NCBI RefSeq assembly: GCF_019399895.1
Contig: NC_091867.1
Span: forward strand, 6,585,501-6,649,500
From: Cardiocondyla obscurior
Taxonomy: Eukaryota; Arthropoda; Insecta; Hymenoptera; Formicidae
Direction of reading: 5' to 3'
DNA length: 64,000 bases
Position numbers and translations under genes: made by a program. This document shows positions 10,440-25,691 of the stretch, one piece after another (position 1 is the first letter of the stretch; every line of letters starts with the position of its first letter). The notes beneath the pieces were generated by a model. It searched no databases, was not told where the DNA came from, and saw nothing but the letters and a program-made list of their open reading frames with translations.

Positions 10440-13400
10440 GTGAGTCTGTATTTCCTCATCTATGATAGATGGCCTGTTTCGGGGAGAGGAAATCTCCGCG
10501 CGCCGCGAGTACAATAACGTCGATCATTACGAGTTCCGCGCGGAGATCCTCTCCCCCGAAACCTCGCGCTTATTTCGCGACAGACTACTTTCGGAATCGT
10601 CGTTAAGAAACATGACAGGCGCCGGATTTATGCGACAATTACAGAGCGCGGGGGCTGCTCAGCTCGTAATCAGTCCTCTTTAAGTATAAAATCCCGTCTG
10701 CCTCCGAGAAACGGTACCTACATAAAGCAACCCTGACGAATTATGGATTCGCATCGCTGCGGTAATCCTCGCGTACGCCGCACGATAACTCACCCCTATT
10801 TCTCTATCAGCAAAAAATATTTTCGAAACCAGGCCCTCGCGATCGCGAAAAGCATTTTGCAACTAAATATTTTCTTTTCTTTTTTTTTATTTTTTAATTT
10901 TTTTACTTGCAACAACTTGTGCAATTACTTGGTGATGTCGCGCGGTGCGTTTAAACGCATTTAAAAAATAGAAGCGTTTATTAATTGGAGTTGGCCGCGG
11001 TGCAGTTTTACGAGGGTGGTTCGCGCACTCTTGCAACTAGCTCGCAGGCGAAATCGCGGCTCTCGTCGCTGCGAATCACTCAGCGGCCGTCCGAATGTGA
11101 TGAGTTTAGTTTGTTCACATCCCTACGGGCGAGGGACAACTTTCGCCCCGCCGGGGACGCACTTCGGAAGGCAAACGCTATTACATCAGTTATCCTTTAC
11201 TTCGCTCCGGCGTCTCGTATTATTTATAATATGATATTATTAACGCGGGCGAAAGTTTCCGCAGGCAATAATAGCCGCGCGTAAACTCCCGTGAATCACT
11301 TCTCCGCGTCGTCTGGCGTCGAAGATGTCCGCTGCCGGGTTTCGCGCACACCTCCCGGAACACCTTTTAATTAATTAATATACGCGTGCCCGCCACGATG
11401 CGTTACAGATGGCCCGCGAGATTTAATATCGAGGAGAGCAGCGGCGTCGGCTGGAGTCAGCATTTCGTCAATTAGCGAAATATCGCTGTCATCGAGATAT
11501 TCAGTATCGCATTTGCTCTTTGCAGCGCGCTGCTTACGCGCACGTGGATCAATGCCGGCCGCGATACGCGATATTATTTTTTCGCTGTATCGCGAATTTC
11601 GTTGGCTCTGCCTCGTAAATGTTCGTACTACGATTTTTGATAATAATAATCGCGGACAATGCGGCCGCTGTGAGCCGGCAAAGGAATTGCCGCCGGCATC
11701 GTTGGTGCACGTAGAACGGTTAATTGTCGCGCCGGGATGAAAGGCGAGGAGCACGACGCTGTCACCGCTTCAGTTCTCTTGTCTTTGGGCGCAGCTTGAA
11801 CGATGGCCGATTCACGCGGCTTCAAGCCAATAAACCAGTTGTGGCAGAGCGCGACGGATCAGGATTCGGAGTGTCTCTACGAGGAGGACCAGGGCCGGTC
11901 CCAAGAGACGGACCGGCCGGCTGGTGCCGCCGCTCGGCAGCGGGGGCAGGAAGAACAGCTGGAGGACAACGTCGGCGGTAGCAGGAAGAGCCTCGATTTC
12001 GGGGTACAGGTTGGCGAGAGTAGCGACTTCTGGGGCGACTCGGGCCGGGAGGAGGCCGTCGCTCGGGGTGGTACCATCCCCCGCAGCAGGGCCGACAGCG
12101 GCGCGCGATCGCGCAGCGGATCGGTCGATCGCCGGCTGTCGGATCGAGCGCGCTCCCGGGATATCGTCGTCAGGGTGGAGGAAGAGCGCTATGCCGCGCG
12201 CAGGACCCACGTGGAGTCCGGTACAGGCGCCGTACTGCCGCCTCCCGCGGCATCCGGCCAAAAGCTGACCAGGGGGCGAGCAAGCTCTACCAACACCGTC
12301 GCCCGGTACTTGCACTCAGCCAGCACCAACACCTCGGCGGCGCATTACCATCACCATCACCACGGGCAACACGGCCAGTATTCCTCCGGCAGATCGACCG
12401 GCAGGCATCACCGCCACCATCATTCTAGTCGCGGCTCGTACAGTAATGAGACGCAGGAAGAGGTACAGGAGGACGATGAAGCCACTCTACGGGAGTTGCT
12501 CGTAAGGTACGTTCTACGTATGCGAGCACCTTACGCGGTACGTGGTAGACGAACACGGTCCCCGACTCCCCCAGTTGTCGGTGTACACCACTCTGAACCA
12601 TCGGTTATCGCGTTATCAATACAACTTCCGTAATACACTACGCCAGCAGGAAGAAGAACCGTTGTTCTAAGTTTTGTTGATCCCTCGATAAGATACGAGC
12701 CATTGAACGAAACAGTAATTGCTATTACATTCTCCGCTCTCGTTTTGAAAAACGAGAGAACCTGCGAGTCTATAATGCGCAATGCGGTTACGTTACCACG
12801 ATGCTTTTACTTACAAAGAGAAGAGTTTAAGATTCTGTCGCGTTGATAATTATTCATGAAACGGCTCATTATTGATAATTTATATAATTATCTCGAGCTC
12901 GTGATGTAATCACGGAAAAACCAACAAAGCTTTTAGAACAACCTGATGTCGAAACACGTTATTCAAGGACAATTGGCGTCGCCACCGATGTCTCTAAGAA
13001 TTATCTGGATTGTTGAACGTTAGGCAGCGCCGAGAGAAGTTCGCGAAGAGATCCGTGCCATCGCAAACTTCGCGTCGGCGACCTAACGTTGCAAGCTACT
13101 CGGCGCTTTTTTAAAAAAATTACCCCATTTATAAATGACCAAAATCAGATTCAAATGGTTAAAAGCTCGCCAGTATTCGCATTGTTCGCGCCAGTTGAAA
13201 CGTTAAGCTTCTACGACCGGACGCGGATACCGCGATGCAGAAATAACACCTGAAATTAAAAGAATTCAATTTTTCGCGTATTGCGCATAATCTCTCTTCT
13301 TTTACAACGACGGTCGTGGAGGATTAACGCCGCGAATGTTGCGAGCGTATGTCCGAGAATTTCTATTTAAAATATTGTTCTAACATAGCTTAGCCTTTAG

Positions 13401-16400
13401 AATTCTGTATTGACTTTCACATTAGTAGTGACCTCTTTTTAGGGCCTTGTATAGAAATCGTACTTTACTCTTTCCATGACGAGTAAAGCGTAGAAAAGTT
13501 GACTTTTTTTTCTTTTTTTTTCTTTTTTTTCTTTTTTTATTTTTTTTAGTCTCTATACCTATCGCATAAATCTCACGTGGCACGATCGAATCGCCATTAT
13601 CTGAACGTTCAACTTCACCGATTTATTCTCAATCCGTTCTATTTCTAATATTGCTCCTCCGATCGAAGCTAAAGTCGCGTAATTTTAAACCCTCGATCAG
13701 ACACTCGCGTTTCTCATGCAATAAAATTATGAAGAGCTGTACGTTGCGCTATAATGGCTGAGGAAAACGAGCATTTCTACACGATTCGAAGAAAGGAAGC
13801 AAATTATATAATTACAATGTTTTATATATACATACGTATATGAATAATTATTTCGTTTGCTCGATATCAAATGTACCTTCTCGCTTATCGCTGAATTTGG
13901 TTATTTCAACAACATGCTCGCTGGTTCGCATAATGGGCGGCTCCATCGCGCTAATGTTAACAGTCACGAGAGACTTGGCCCTTTGAATCTCTCACGAGTA
14001 ACTTAGCTTAGTACCTCCGGTAGAGTGGCGTGTATGAGCTCTCGAGACTCGCATACCAATCAAGGGGACACTCTTCGCTCTCTTTTGTCCGCTGTGTTAA
14101 AGTGCGCTCCCCTCCGCCCTTCCCCGAATCGATAATACTCATTTTATCGATCATATAAGCTTCGCCACTGACGAAAACGACCGTGCCATTCCATAAACAT
14201 CGTTCTCTCGAGAACCTAACTGTGTTGCAAATGCATCCAGGTAATTCCGGCCTAAGTGGCGGTGCCTTTACCTTACGACAAACACGTGCCGGCAGGGGAA
14301 AAAAAAGAGAAAAAAAAAGAAAAAAAAGAAAGAAGGGGGAAAAAGAAAAACGAAGAAAGAAACGGACGTCTTCCCCGCTTATTATTTTTATATAGACTCT
14401 CTATGTATTCGAGAATGCAATGCAAGGCTTTGTGCCGTGCCATTTCATCATTTATACATATGTCACACTCGCTCTTAAACTTATTCTTGTACATACTACA
14501 CACTCTCGGTCTCATCTGACAAATCGATGATCAGACACTACCGACACGTACCGTTGTTATTAGAACTTTTTGGCTGCGGCGCTCGCAGGCTTACCACTGA
14601 TTGCTCATTCCATTCGAAAATCATGCCTCCCTCTCGAAGTCAGGTGCACAAATAAGCCCGCAATAGCACCGCCAGAGCTCGAAACGAGGAGTAAAGAACG
14701 GGAAATCGGAAATGGTATCCGGCTTGGACACGGTATACTCGTTACCGGGACACAGGCAATTAGGTCTCAACGAAGCGACTCGCGGTGCAATAATTCTGTT
14801 GGTAAAAAAAAAAAAAAAAAAAAAAAAATTGCGATTGCAGCGGAACTGTCCACGCGATTGTAAGAATATGCTCTAAATGTGAGGAAAATTATCCCGCCCG
14901 TTGGCTTAACGGAAGAATTGCAATTTTCACTGTGTGCGTTTTTAGTATTTCAAACGTCACTCGCTTTTCTGTTAACGCAACGTTCAGTCACGAGCATAAC
15001 TAATTAATCACGAGCACGATCCCGCCGCTCAGCCCCCGATGCTGCGTGTGCCGTAAGACTTTTCTTATAAGACTACCTCACGTGCCGTCGCTGTGCGACT
15101 TATTTGTGTGCGTGTCTCGTTTCTCTTTATCATACTCATGAGGTCATGCTGATTTTTTGTAAATTATTTTGCCGACTGTTCGTTCCGCATAAAGTGATGG
15201 GCCATTCGAATTGTGCAAGCTCGCTTGTGGACGCGGGCGTCTAGGCAGGGGTGAGTAAGCTGGCGGTGCGTCGCATGGTGATGTGTGAAAAGTCTGTCTT
15301 TCACACGTGACGGCTCCGTCTTCTTTTTTTTTTTTTTTTTTTAATTAAATATATATATATATATATATATACATATATAGAAGCGAATTGGACGTCACGG
15401 TTACTAAATGCGAGCGAATATATCATTATGACATGATTTTATGACTGAACCACGACTGTGTTTCCAAACTAGGTAAAGTTTTACAGAGTGAGATAAGAGA
15501 GGAGGCAGGGGCGGGCGTCGTCGGGCCTTATACCCCCTCCCACCGTGTACGTTACCGTTGTGGACAACCACTTGACAACAAGCAGTTCAGAGTCAATTGA
15601 TTGGATTTGGTGGATAATCCAACGTACGTACATATGTCGTGTGAACAAAGCAAAGAACAAATAGATCTCTGTGAGATTAAGACGAAAAACTGAATCAAGA
15701 GGAGTGAGTGGGGAGGCATAGAGGCTACTGTAGTTTCGGAACACAGCCATGGTCTCCTTACCTCCCAGGTACATGACAACATCATCACTGCTCTCTCTCT
15801 CTCTCTCTCTCTCTTTTTCTTTTTCTCTCTTTCAATCTGCCCTCGCTCTTTTTCCCTCTCGTCTGTCTTTACGTACACATATCAAAAATAGAATTGTACC
15901 ACTTAATTACGTTTTTTTTTTTTAAAAAAATCAGTCTAGTATTGCGTCACGATATTAATCTCTCGATCTTTGGATGCATAAATCACTAGCTGCACTCGTT
16001 CCCGAATGCGTCTTTCGAATGGATCTTTGAATGCTTAAATCCTCGGTCTACTTTGTTCCTCCATCTCATTCGTTCTCGATTATTCGAGTAGAGAAGTGGT
16101 ACAATCCTTTGCTTGATACGCGTACAGACTTCCGTCATTCTATCTTTTTCCTACATCTTTTACTTTCCGTCTTATCTGTCCGCGCCTTCGAATCATGTGC
16201 TCATTCATTTCTGCTATCACCTATCACTCATCATATATCATAAAACTAAGAAACTTTCGGTCTCTTTCTTTTTTTTTTTTTTTTTTTTTTTTTTGCTTTA
16301 TTCTATTACATTTTCATCTTGAGTCTCACCCTTTATGCTTGGCTGTGCACATCGACCGATGAGTTTGCCAATTCACGGAATCGTTGAGTTTCATGAACCT

Positions 16401-19400
16401 TCATGTACATGTCGTACACATGAAACGTGTGCGAGATTTCAGTCATTTTTCATTTTACTCGCACCTTCATGCATCGCGGCCATGAGAGATAATTGCATAC
16501 ATCGAAAGAAGCGATACGTAACAGACCGGTGCGCGAGAATCCTAGACTTTTCACGAACGGAAAGTATCGCGAGGATGCTTTTCAGCAAATATCTAGCCAC
16601 TTATATCTACCTATGTCTATTTACACATACGCGAATTCACAAACTTTCATCTAATATGTGCACAGCTGCGAAAAATATATTTGTACTACTACTATATATT
16701 ACCACTTAGTGCCTATCACCCTTCACACTCACCACACACACCCTAGACGTGCTTTTAGTGGCGTTTGTGTTTTGTCTGCTATCGTTTTCTGCAATTTGAC
16801 ATATTTATTACGTAAATATATATATGTATATATATATGTACTATGTAGAGAGAGAGAGAGAGAGAGCCGATTGTACATATATATATACGTATATATATAT
16901 ATGTATATATGCATACGTGCATATATAAATATACATATATAGCTATTTATTCACGTATTAATATAATATCACAACATCGACCCAACATTTCCCATGGCTG
17001 CCGAGCTAACGCCGGCTCGCCGCGCTTTCGAGCTCTCGGGGGTAAGGTGTTCTCGCACTTTGCACCTGTCGAATCGTATCTTTTTTCATTCATACACAAC
17101 GTCACATAGCTCCGCATCCTCATACTTCAAGTATAAACGCGACGTAAACGCGATACGAGCGCGCCGCGCTAAGCGAATACATTCGCAGGCGGAGAAGGCT
17201 CGGCAGTTAAGCGCGGAGGTAGTTGGACTTATCTTAGGGACCTAGGCAACTAGAGCTCTAGCCTTGAACGTCTAGTGTCAGTGTGCTCGGCAATATTGTC
17301 GATCCTACTATCCCGTACGAATCAGCGAGATTCACGCGGGGATTATGTGTGTGGGGACAGTCTGCAGAAACAGGTCAGCGTTATGAGTATGAACCTGAGT
17401 GCCAAGCTGGACGAGCTGCAGCGGGGTGACCGCCAGCTGGAGACGACCGTCGCTCTCTGCGAGATCCGCACACAGCTGCAGGAGCTCACGAAGAGCGTTG
17501 AGTCCTGCCAGAGCGAGGTCACCGAAGTCAAGCGGGATATGATTACGATAAAGGTATTTCTAATCTGACGTCCGTCTTTCGCAATTTCTACCGATTTACA
17601 TTTGATCCCGATCTCGATCCGAAAAAAGATATACGATAGAAAATATCGCCCTAAATAGATGTATTAAATTATACATTAAATAATATTAAATATAAAAATG
17701 TTACATGTATGTACATTTTGACTTTGTCACTTTGTGATAAATTTTTTTTTTTTTTATTTGACAGTAAAAAATTCAAGGGAACTGTTTACTTTATTTATTG
17801 CAGGACAGTAACGTTAACGTATCAAATTGCGGTAATTCGAAACATGTAAAGGCGTGTATGCGCTTAACGAATAAAAACAGCGACCGCGAACATTCGTCGT
17901 GATGTGTTAATATTTTATTTTTTAGTGATTGATTTATTTATGAATGTTCGCTGTTCGTTCGGTATACGTTCGCTAAGCGTATATACACTTTAAGAAAATC
18001 AAATCGTGTGCGTAGTCGTAAAAGAAAAAAAAGAAAAAAAAAAATTAAAGTTGCGCGAGTTAATAGAAAATTTTACGTCTAAGTTTAAGAATATATATTC
18101 TTTGCGTTATTGAAAGAGCTTTTACCGCCTTTTCAATAACGTAAAAAAATTGCGTTTGGTATGTACAGAAGTACTGGAAATGTACTTTTTTCTTGACACG
18201 CAGCAAGAACTAGATACGGTACAGCAGGTCAAGGAAGAAATAGAGGAATTACGAGAGTACGTGAATCGACTGGAGGAGCACTCCCATCGACGGAAACTTA
18301 GGCTCTTGGAGCAGGTGACTTCCGATGTTAAGCAGCGTTGCTTCACTTTTTATTTAATTTACTTTTGTTGCGTTAGCGAGACTCGACCGAATGCGGGTGT
18401 GTGCACATTTTACGAATTTTCTTTTTTTTAGAAAACCATTTATGATTTTGATTTTTATTTAATTTTTACAACGATGTATGGACTTTTATTTTTCGTCGCA
18501 CAGCGCTTGTGCAATATTATTAATAAAAACGAGATGACTTTTTACGTTTTTATGTTTTAATTTCATTTTGCAGTTTGCATCCCCGTCGCACTTTCCTTCC
18601 TCTTATTATTTATGCCGCATGTATGCTCGTGTTAAATGTCGTGTGATGTGTGTGTACGAACGGCAATTGTATTTCATGCTCAAGTCAAACGTTAAGTCCG
18701 GGTGTTCGCAGGGACTGACGCTTTTCCTGTCGTACGCGATACTGGCGGCCGTATTGGGGATGCTGCAGTTCGGATATAACACTGGAGTGATTAACGCGCC
18801 TGAAGTGGTACGTCTATCAACGCGTGAAGTCGCGTCTCTGTGTATACACGGCTGGTATAATTTTGATAAGCGAACACTTGTGTAATATGCTGTGTCCGAA
18901 TTGTTTGCAGAATATAGAGAATTTTATGAAAGACGTGTACAAGGATAGATACGGGGAGGACATTTCGGATGATTCTGTTAAGACGTTGTACTCCGTGGCC
19001 GTGAGCATATTCGCGATCGGTGGTATGGTGGGTGGTTTCAGCGGAGGGACAATTGCCAACAGATTTGGCAGGTCGGTGTCTGGCTCAGCTCAATATAAAC
19101 ACGTTATTTTCGCGCGACTATAACGAGAGATCAGCGCTTTCCAAATTATAATCTTATCGTTATTTTTATATTTTCCGAGTGGAAATTGATTCCCATCGTT
19201 ACCTAATAATTAGCTTAACCAGTTCGTACGTTCATCTCGCGGCTGTCTAGCAAAACTGTCCAGCACTGAGCCAGAAATGTAACACTCAAAACGTACTAAG
19301 TACTAAAAGTATTACTAACTAATAACGAGCTAAAAAAGCTAGATATCTAAACGTTTCGCCGCGCATTTATATACATGGTCCGCGCTGGACAGTGATTAGA

Positions 19401-22400
19401 CGACCGATACTAGATAGATTTTTTTTTTTTTTTTTAAATGACAACTTTATTTTTTAAAGACAGTCACTAAATAATAAATACTTTTTTATAATTTATGGCT
19501 AGCACTAAGCTAATCACTAGTTAAGAAATATATTTAATCTGCGCGATCTAACCACTAGCTGCAAAATCAGATTAGCTAGATAAATTTCCACTCGGGTTGT
19601 GTTATAAAATTATAAGAGTTACACTCTTTCATGATTTATTTTTAAAGCCACGTTTTTTGATAAATAAATATATTTATCTTGGTTTTATACAAATCTTTTT
19701 TTTAATTATATTTTGTAACGCCGCGTAATTTGGAAAGTTTCTAAAAAAAAAAAAAACGATAATTGTTGTTTAACTATAAAATAGAAAGAAGCGGAGATTA
19801 ATGTTAGCCTTCTGTCCCGAACCGTAGAAAGGGAGGCTTACTGCTAAACAACGTGCTGGGCATCGTGGGGGCGTGCCTGATGGGTTTCACGAAACTCGCT
19901 GAGTCGTACGAGATGCTGTTTTTTGGACGGTTTATCATCGGTGTCAATTGCGGCTTGAACACCTCGTTGGTTCCCATGTACATATCGGAAATAGCGCCAT
20001 TGAACCTGAGAGGCGGCCTAGGCACGGTGAACCAGCTCGCTGTTACGGTGGGCCTCCTGGTCTCCCAGGTGCTGGGCATCGAGCAAATCCTTGGAACAAA
20101 CGAGGGTTGGCCCGTACTCTTAGGACTAGCTATCTGTCCTGCCATTCTACAGCTACTGCTGCTTCCAGTTTGCCCGGAATCTCCAAGGTACGTGTCGAAA
20201 ATAATACGCAATTGCATAATTAAAATTTTTTTTTTAAGTGGAGTCCTCGGAAAACTTGATTAAAAAATCTACGATAATACTGTACGAATTTTTTTACATT
20301 TCAGTGCTTGTAACTACATACGCCTGCAATGTTAAACTACACTAATAGACGAAACATTGTTTCAGATATTTGCTCATTACTAAACAGTGGGAGGAAGAGG
20401 CTCGGAAAGCTTTGAGAAGGTTGAGAGCCAGCAACCAAGTAGAAGAAGATATTGAGGAGATGAGAGCGGAGGAACGAGCTCAACAAGCGGAGTCCACGAT
20501 ATCTATGACAGAGCTTATATGCAGTCCAACTTTAAGAGCACCTCTCGTTATTGGTGTGGTTATGCAACTTTCGCAGCAGCTTTCGGGTATCAATGCCGTG
20601 AGTAATAAATTTGTTTCACCGTACGATTTTCTTTCGTTATTTTTTTTTCTTTTTTTTTTTGTTCTTTTCAGTAATCGCGGCGATCTGATTGAAAATTGTT
20701 ACGCGTTTCAGGTATTTTATTATTCCACGAATCTGTTCACTAGTTCTGGTTTAACGGACGAGAGTGCCAAGTTTGCAACCATTGGCATAGGTGCCATCAT
20801 GGTTTGTATGACGCTAGTGTCTATCCCACTCATGGATAGAACAGGAAGGCGTACGTTGCACTTGTACGGTCTCGGTGGCATGTTTATCTTTTCAATATTC
20901 ATCACAATTTCGTTTCTCATAAAGGTGAGTTGAAATTTCACCCCATTTTTATCAGACACGTTATTATTTATCGCTATATTCACTTATTGTTACTCTAATA
21001 AGAAATCGTAGCAGACAATTTAAATTTAGAATTGTCTCGTCGCTCGACAATTCACAGTGATGTCTTAAAACAATTAATTCGATATTATCGATTTGGAACT
21101 TCGTTTCTTTGTAAATATTAATTATAAGATCTTTTATTAACATACGTACGTAAAAAATTTAAAAGATTTTAAAATAACAGACGTATATTTTTATTTCGCG
21201 TTGAAGTGAATAAATGAGGTTTTCGAAAAAAAACTTTAGAAGCCGAGGAAATAAAATCTTAACTTTAGACAAATTCTGTGATAAAATAATTATGTTTTAT
21301 ATCAAATAATTCAATAGAGAAATTTTGTCGTTGTATAAATAATGAAGGAATGGAAATTCCAGACGACTTTATTTCTTAATATTTCTCCGTACTGTTAAGA
21401 ATTGTACTTTACTCGGGAAAACCGCATCACAAAGAACGTGAATTGTAGCTACGTATCTGTGCTTTAACACTTCATGCACCTTGGCGAAAGGTGTATTTAA
21501 CACTTTGTTCACAGCTGGAGTGCGGCACTGCACCGACAGTGAGAATCACTATTATATATATACATATATATATATATATAAATATATATATCAATACGAA
21601 TTTGCATCACAAAATCAACTCATTTTAATTTCTCCCCGCCATTCATGTAGCCAATAAGTCACGTCCTTTGCCCGCATGCCGTTTCTTTCATTTGCGCTGT
21701 AGAATTTTTATGTCCCGATACATGAACACCTACATGTCTCACGTGAAAAATAAAATATTATTCGAGCAATTATTATTACTATTAACGTTGGTTTATTTTT
21801 TTTTTTTTTTAATTAAACGCGTGATTAAGAAACCAATGATGGAAAATCGAAAAAAAAAAAATTAAAAAGCAAGAGAGACATCAAGTGGCGCATGTATCGC
21901 GTATCGCACGCCGTTTTGTTATTCTGGCTTACTAGTGATTCTGCTTTTTAACAATCCGCTTCCCCATCCCCTTCACCACTGACGACCTCTTTCGTGACTG
22001 TCTGGAGGAGATATTTAATTCCCGTTTATTAATCAGCCTATGTTCTCTACTTGGCTCAAACCTGTCACTGTCTTCGTATGTCACATTACATCAACAATTA
22101 ACATATTATGCGCGAAGTCTCTAATATATCAATTTACATCCCTTGTGTATAAATTTTACTAACGGTCCCTCAGTTGCCGAATGTTTAGCACTGACGCTTT
22201 CATAGAATTCAATAAAGAGTAATTCACTATTACGGTAGTTAATTATTATTAATTAGAGGAGCCGTCAAGTACGAATTTGCATCTCACCTCTGCGCTAAAA
22301 TTACGAGAACGTTATTTTTTCCGTACGAAAAAAAAAAAAAAATTTGTAAAAAAAAAAATCTAGAGCTGTCGAATGAACTATTTAGATGTTAAGTCTCGAT

Positions 22401-25400
22401 TCGGGACTGCTTGCACATGGATGTTCCGTACGTACGATTAATCGCATTATCTATACTCTAATTGAGGTCAAAGCAAATCCTGGCACTTATCATGAAAAGC
22501 AGCGTACCGTGCTTCACCGCTTAACGAGAGATTGTACTGTACATAACAAGGCACTCCGTCGTTATACGAAATACTTTGCCGCAATCACTTTGTCAATGCC
22601 AATGCCTTTCATTACACAGGGTTGAGCTGCGCACTGCATGCGGCATTACAAATTATTACGCATACGTTCGACGTGTATTATCCGAGCTTTTCAGTTGAAT
22701 CTTCTGGCCTGCCGTATTCTTTTTTATTTTTTTATTTTTTTCCTGGGGCTCCTCCAGCCGCTCAGGAAAGAAGAACACGATTCTACTGCCTGATAGGAGT
22801 TCTTCGGCTATGTGCAGGAAATGATTGACTGGATGTCCTACATCTCGGTGGTTTCGACCTTGTGCTTCGTCGTGTTTTTCGCCGTGGGACCCGGATCTAT
22901 ACCCTGGATGATCACGGCGGAGCTGTTCTCGCAAGGCCCTAGACCCGCCGCCATGTCAATCGCAGTTCTCGTTAATTGGATGGCTAATTTTTTGGTCGGC
23001 ATCGGTTTTCCAAGCATGAAGGTAAGATAATAACGGCCAATTGTCAACTTATTTCAAGCATATTCTCTCCTGCTCGCGATTTAAATAATCGAACGGAACG
23101 CAATCGAGTGATATCGGAAATAATTGAACGGAATAAGGACAGAAGGGAGCGCTGTAACGTGTAATCGCTACGTTAACGTTATTACGGATCGTAACGATCG
23201 CTGGGCGTAATCGTATCGGAATCCCAGATCCGATTTGATATAAACTCGCTACGTGCGCGTCTTGTGTGTTACAGAGTAGCCTTGAAAACTACACGTTCCT
23301 ACCGTTTAGTGCATTTCTAGCCATCTTCTGGATCTTCACCTACAAGAAGGTTCCTGAGACCAAGAATAAAACATTCGAAGAGATTCTAGCTTTATTCAGG
23401 CATGGTAACGACAGGTATGCAGCACATAAGCAACTTACTACCTTCCCCAGTACGTACTATAATAGCAAAATGTTATATACATAGTTGGATATATTCTGCA
23501 TCCGCCTCTCTTTAGTTTCTTTCAAAAGGAGGTCTCTGGTATATATTTGTATACCTATATATACGTATGTATAGCTTAAATTCGCGATAGCTCCTCCTCA
23601 ATCTGTATCCTCGTATTATTTTTTACTCCACTCAGATTGGGTACGTTTTAAATTTAAGTGAAAAAGAAAAAAGAAAAAAAAAACAGAAAAAAAATACAAA
23701 AAAAAATTAAAAAAGTCGAAAGAGTCGAAATTTACATTTCGGAATAGGATTGAATCCTAATAACCCGCACAATCTATTTAATTGCACGAGAGAGAAAAAA
23801 AAAGGAGAAAAATTTAGATGAATTTAATTCTATATCGTACTCGATTGTACAATGTACTGTTATCACATCCGTCCGTACGTCCGTCCGTCCGTTTGTATTT
23901 GATAATGACGAAATTATTTCTTACTTATATTAGGGATTTCTCAAATATTCAAGAAAGAATTTTATAATTTACTAATACGACCCGTATACATATAGATATA
24001 TATATATACATACATACATATTTTCTCTCTATTGTATTATAACTCTATCTCTATTTTTCGGGATAGTATATTAACGCTACGCATTCTTGCATGCATCGCT
24101 GCTTGTTCGAAGCAATAACAGAAGTCGAACTGTGATAAAGTTTCGTTTTTTTTTTTTTTTTTTTTTTTTTAAGGGAAGGAAATTAGGTTCCACGTATACG
24201 GAGTACATGACTTGTACATATTTCTAAGTAACGTGCTGGAGTAGTTTGTAAATTTCGCCTTGAGGTTTCGTCACCCCGCTTGGTTACCCTTTTATTGCAA
24301 ATCCCGACATTCCGTATTCCTCCTTTCATTTAAGCTGTTGCAAGGGAATTACGTACATTTTTACATATACTTACTAATAAGATGCAATACTAACCGATAT
24401 AGCAAGTAGAAGAAATAACATGCACGACATTGTGAATCATGTAACGTGATTATAATACGACAGGAAAAGCGTTTAAAGAAATGGAAACCGTATCCGTAGG
24501 TTATTAGTTTCCGGAAAAAAAAGTTGTAAATGCCACAGAACGTAATTTTAGCAATTTTATTTGCGGATTATTGCGAACAGAGTACGAATCAGCCGTCTCG
24601 CTGTTGAACCTCTTGAACGTTCTGTTGGATTTTCAGGGAGAGGGCTCGTGAAAACGTGTCCGCTCTTTATTACGTTTTAAAGACAGTCGGTTACCACCGA
24701 TCTATTTCATTTTTTTTTCTTTTAACGACATTGCGATTTCTCTCGATCTCTTATGTATTACGAGTTATTTGTTCGAATCGCGATTTGGATATTTTGCTGT
24801 CTTACTATTATATTTTCAAGGCCAAATGGATATACATTCTGTTTGTTTAACGTACTGTACCTGTATCATTTCAATAAATCAATTATTTCCTGGTTCTCTG
24901 GAAAACTTTCTGGATAATTTTCGTTAATTTGTTTCCGTGTTTCGTTACTACGATGACCGACTATTATACTGTGTTCGATATATCGTAACTGTGCTTTCTG
25001 TGTTATTCGGAGCAGGAGCAGCTTGCGGGACAGCAGACTTTATGGGTGAGTCCTGCTACTACACATTTCCTGTTACTGTGGTGGCTTTGTTGCGAGATAT
25101 ATTATACCGAACATACCGATTACTACTTAACTGCATGAAGATAAATGACCAAAGACGCCACTAGTTACGTCCAAAAGAGGGATTATTTTTTATGCGCTGA
25201 ATAAAACGCCCGTAATTCATCAGTGTGCAAGTAGAATATATCTTTTTTTTTTCTTTGCTGCAAAAAGCTGGCTTTAAAGCCATCTCACGCAGACGTTGGG
25301 ACACATTAAAATATAGAAGAGAGGCAGATGGAAAATCTAAACGAAGGTTTTCTCTTCTCGTTTCGCCATTCTTATTTCGCTTATCGTCGTCTCAGACCGC

Positions 25401-25612
25401 CGTTGTTTGAGACGCGGTTACGAGGGATTTCTGAACTGTTTAAAAAATAATCCTGACTTAGCAACGCGATTATCGTGACTTCAATCCGAAGGCCTGGCAT
25501 GTCGAAACATCTTTACTATCAGCTAATGCGAGTCTTATTGCGTAATCAGCCAGGCTGACTAAGATAATCAGATATACATACATAGCTGCATGAACATAAC
25601 TTGTTATCATGT

Positions 25613-25691
<79 letters not shown>

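Larger units (their letters stand above)
12507..16993. other. Glut1 intron, no further exon recognised
   Basis: AT-rich intronic DNA with a composite T/C tract (13503-13549), an A/G tract (14298-14350), a 20+ A-run (14804-14827), an AT dinucleotide tract (15350-15372), a CT tract (15790-15815) and a long T-run near 16268-16294. Open frames here are short and low-complexity. Confidence 0.5.

Noticed and set aside
14890..14960. tRNA-like sequence near GTTGGCTTAACGG
   Set aside because: I could not form a cloverleaf with the D, anticodon and T arms; no T-loop consensus at the required distance.
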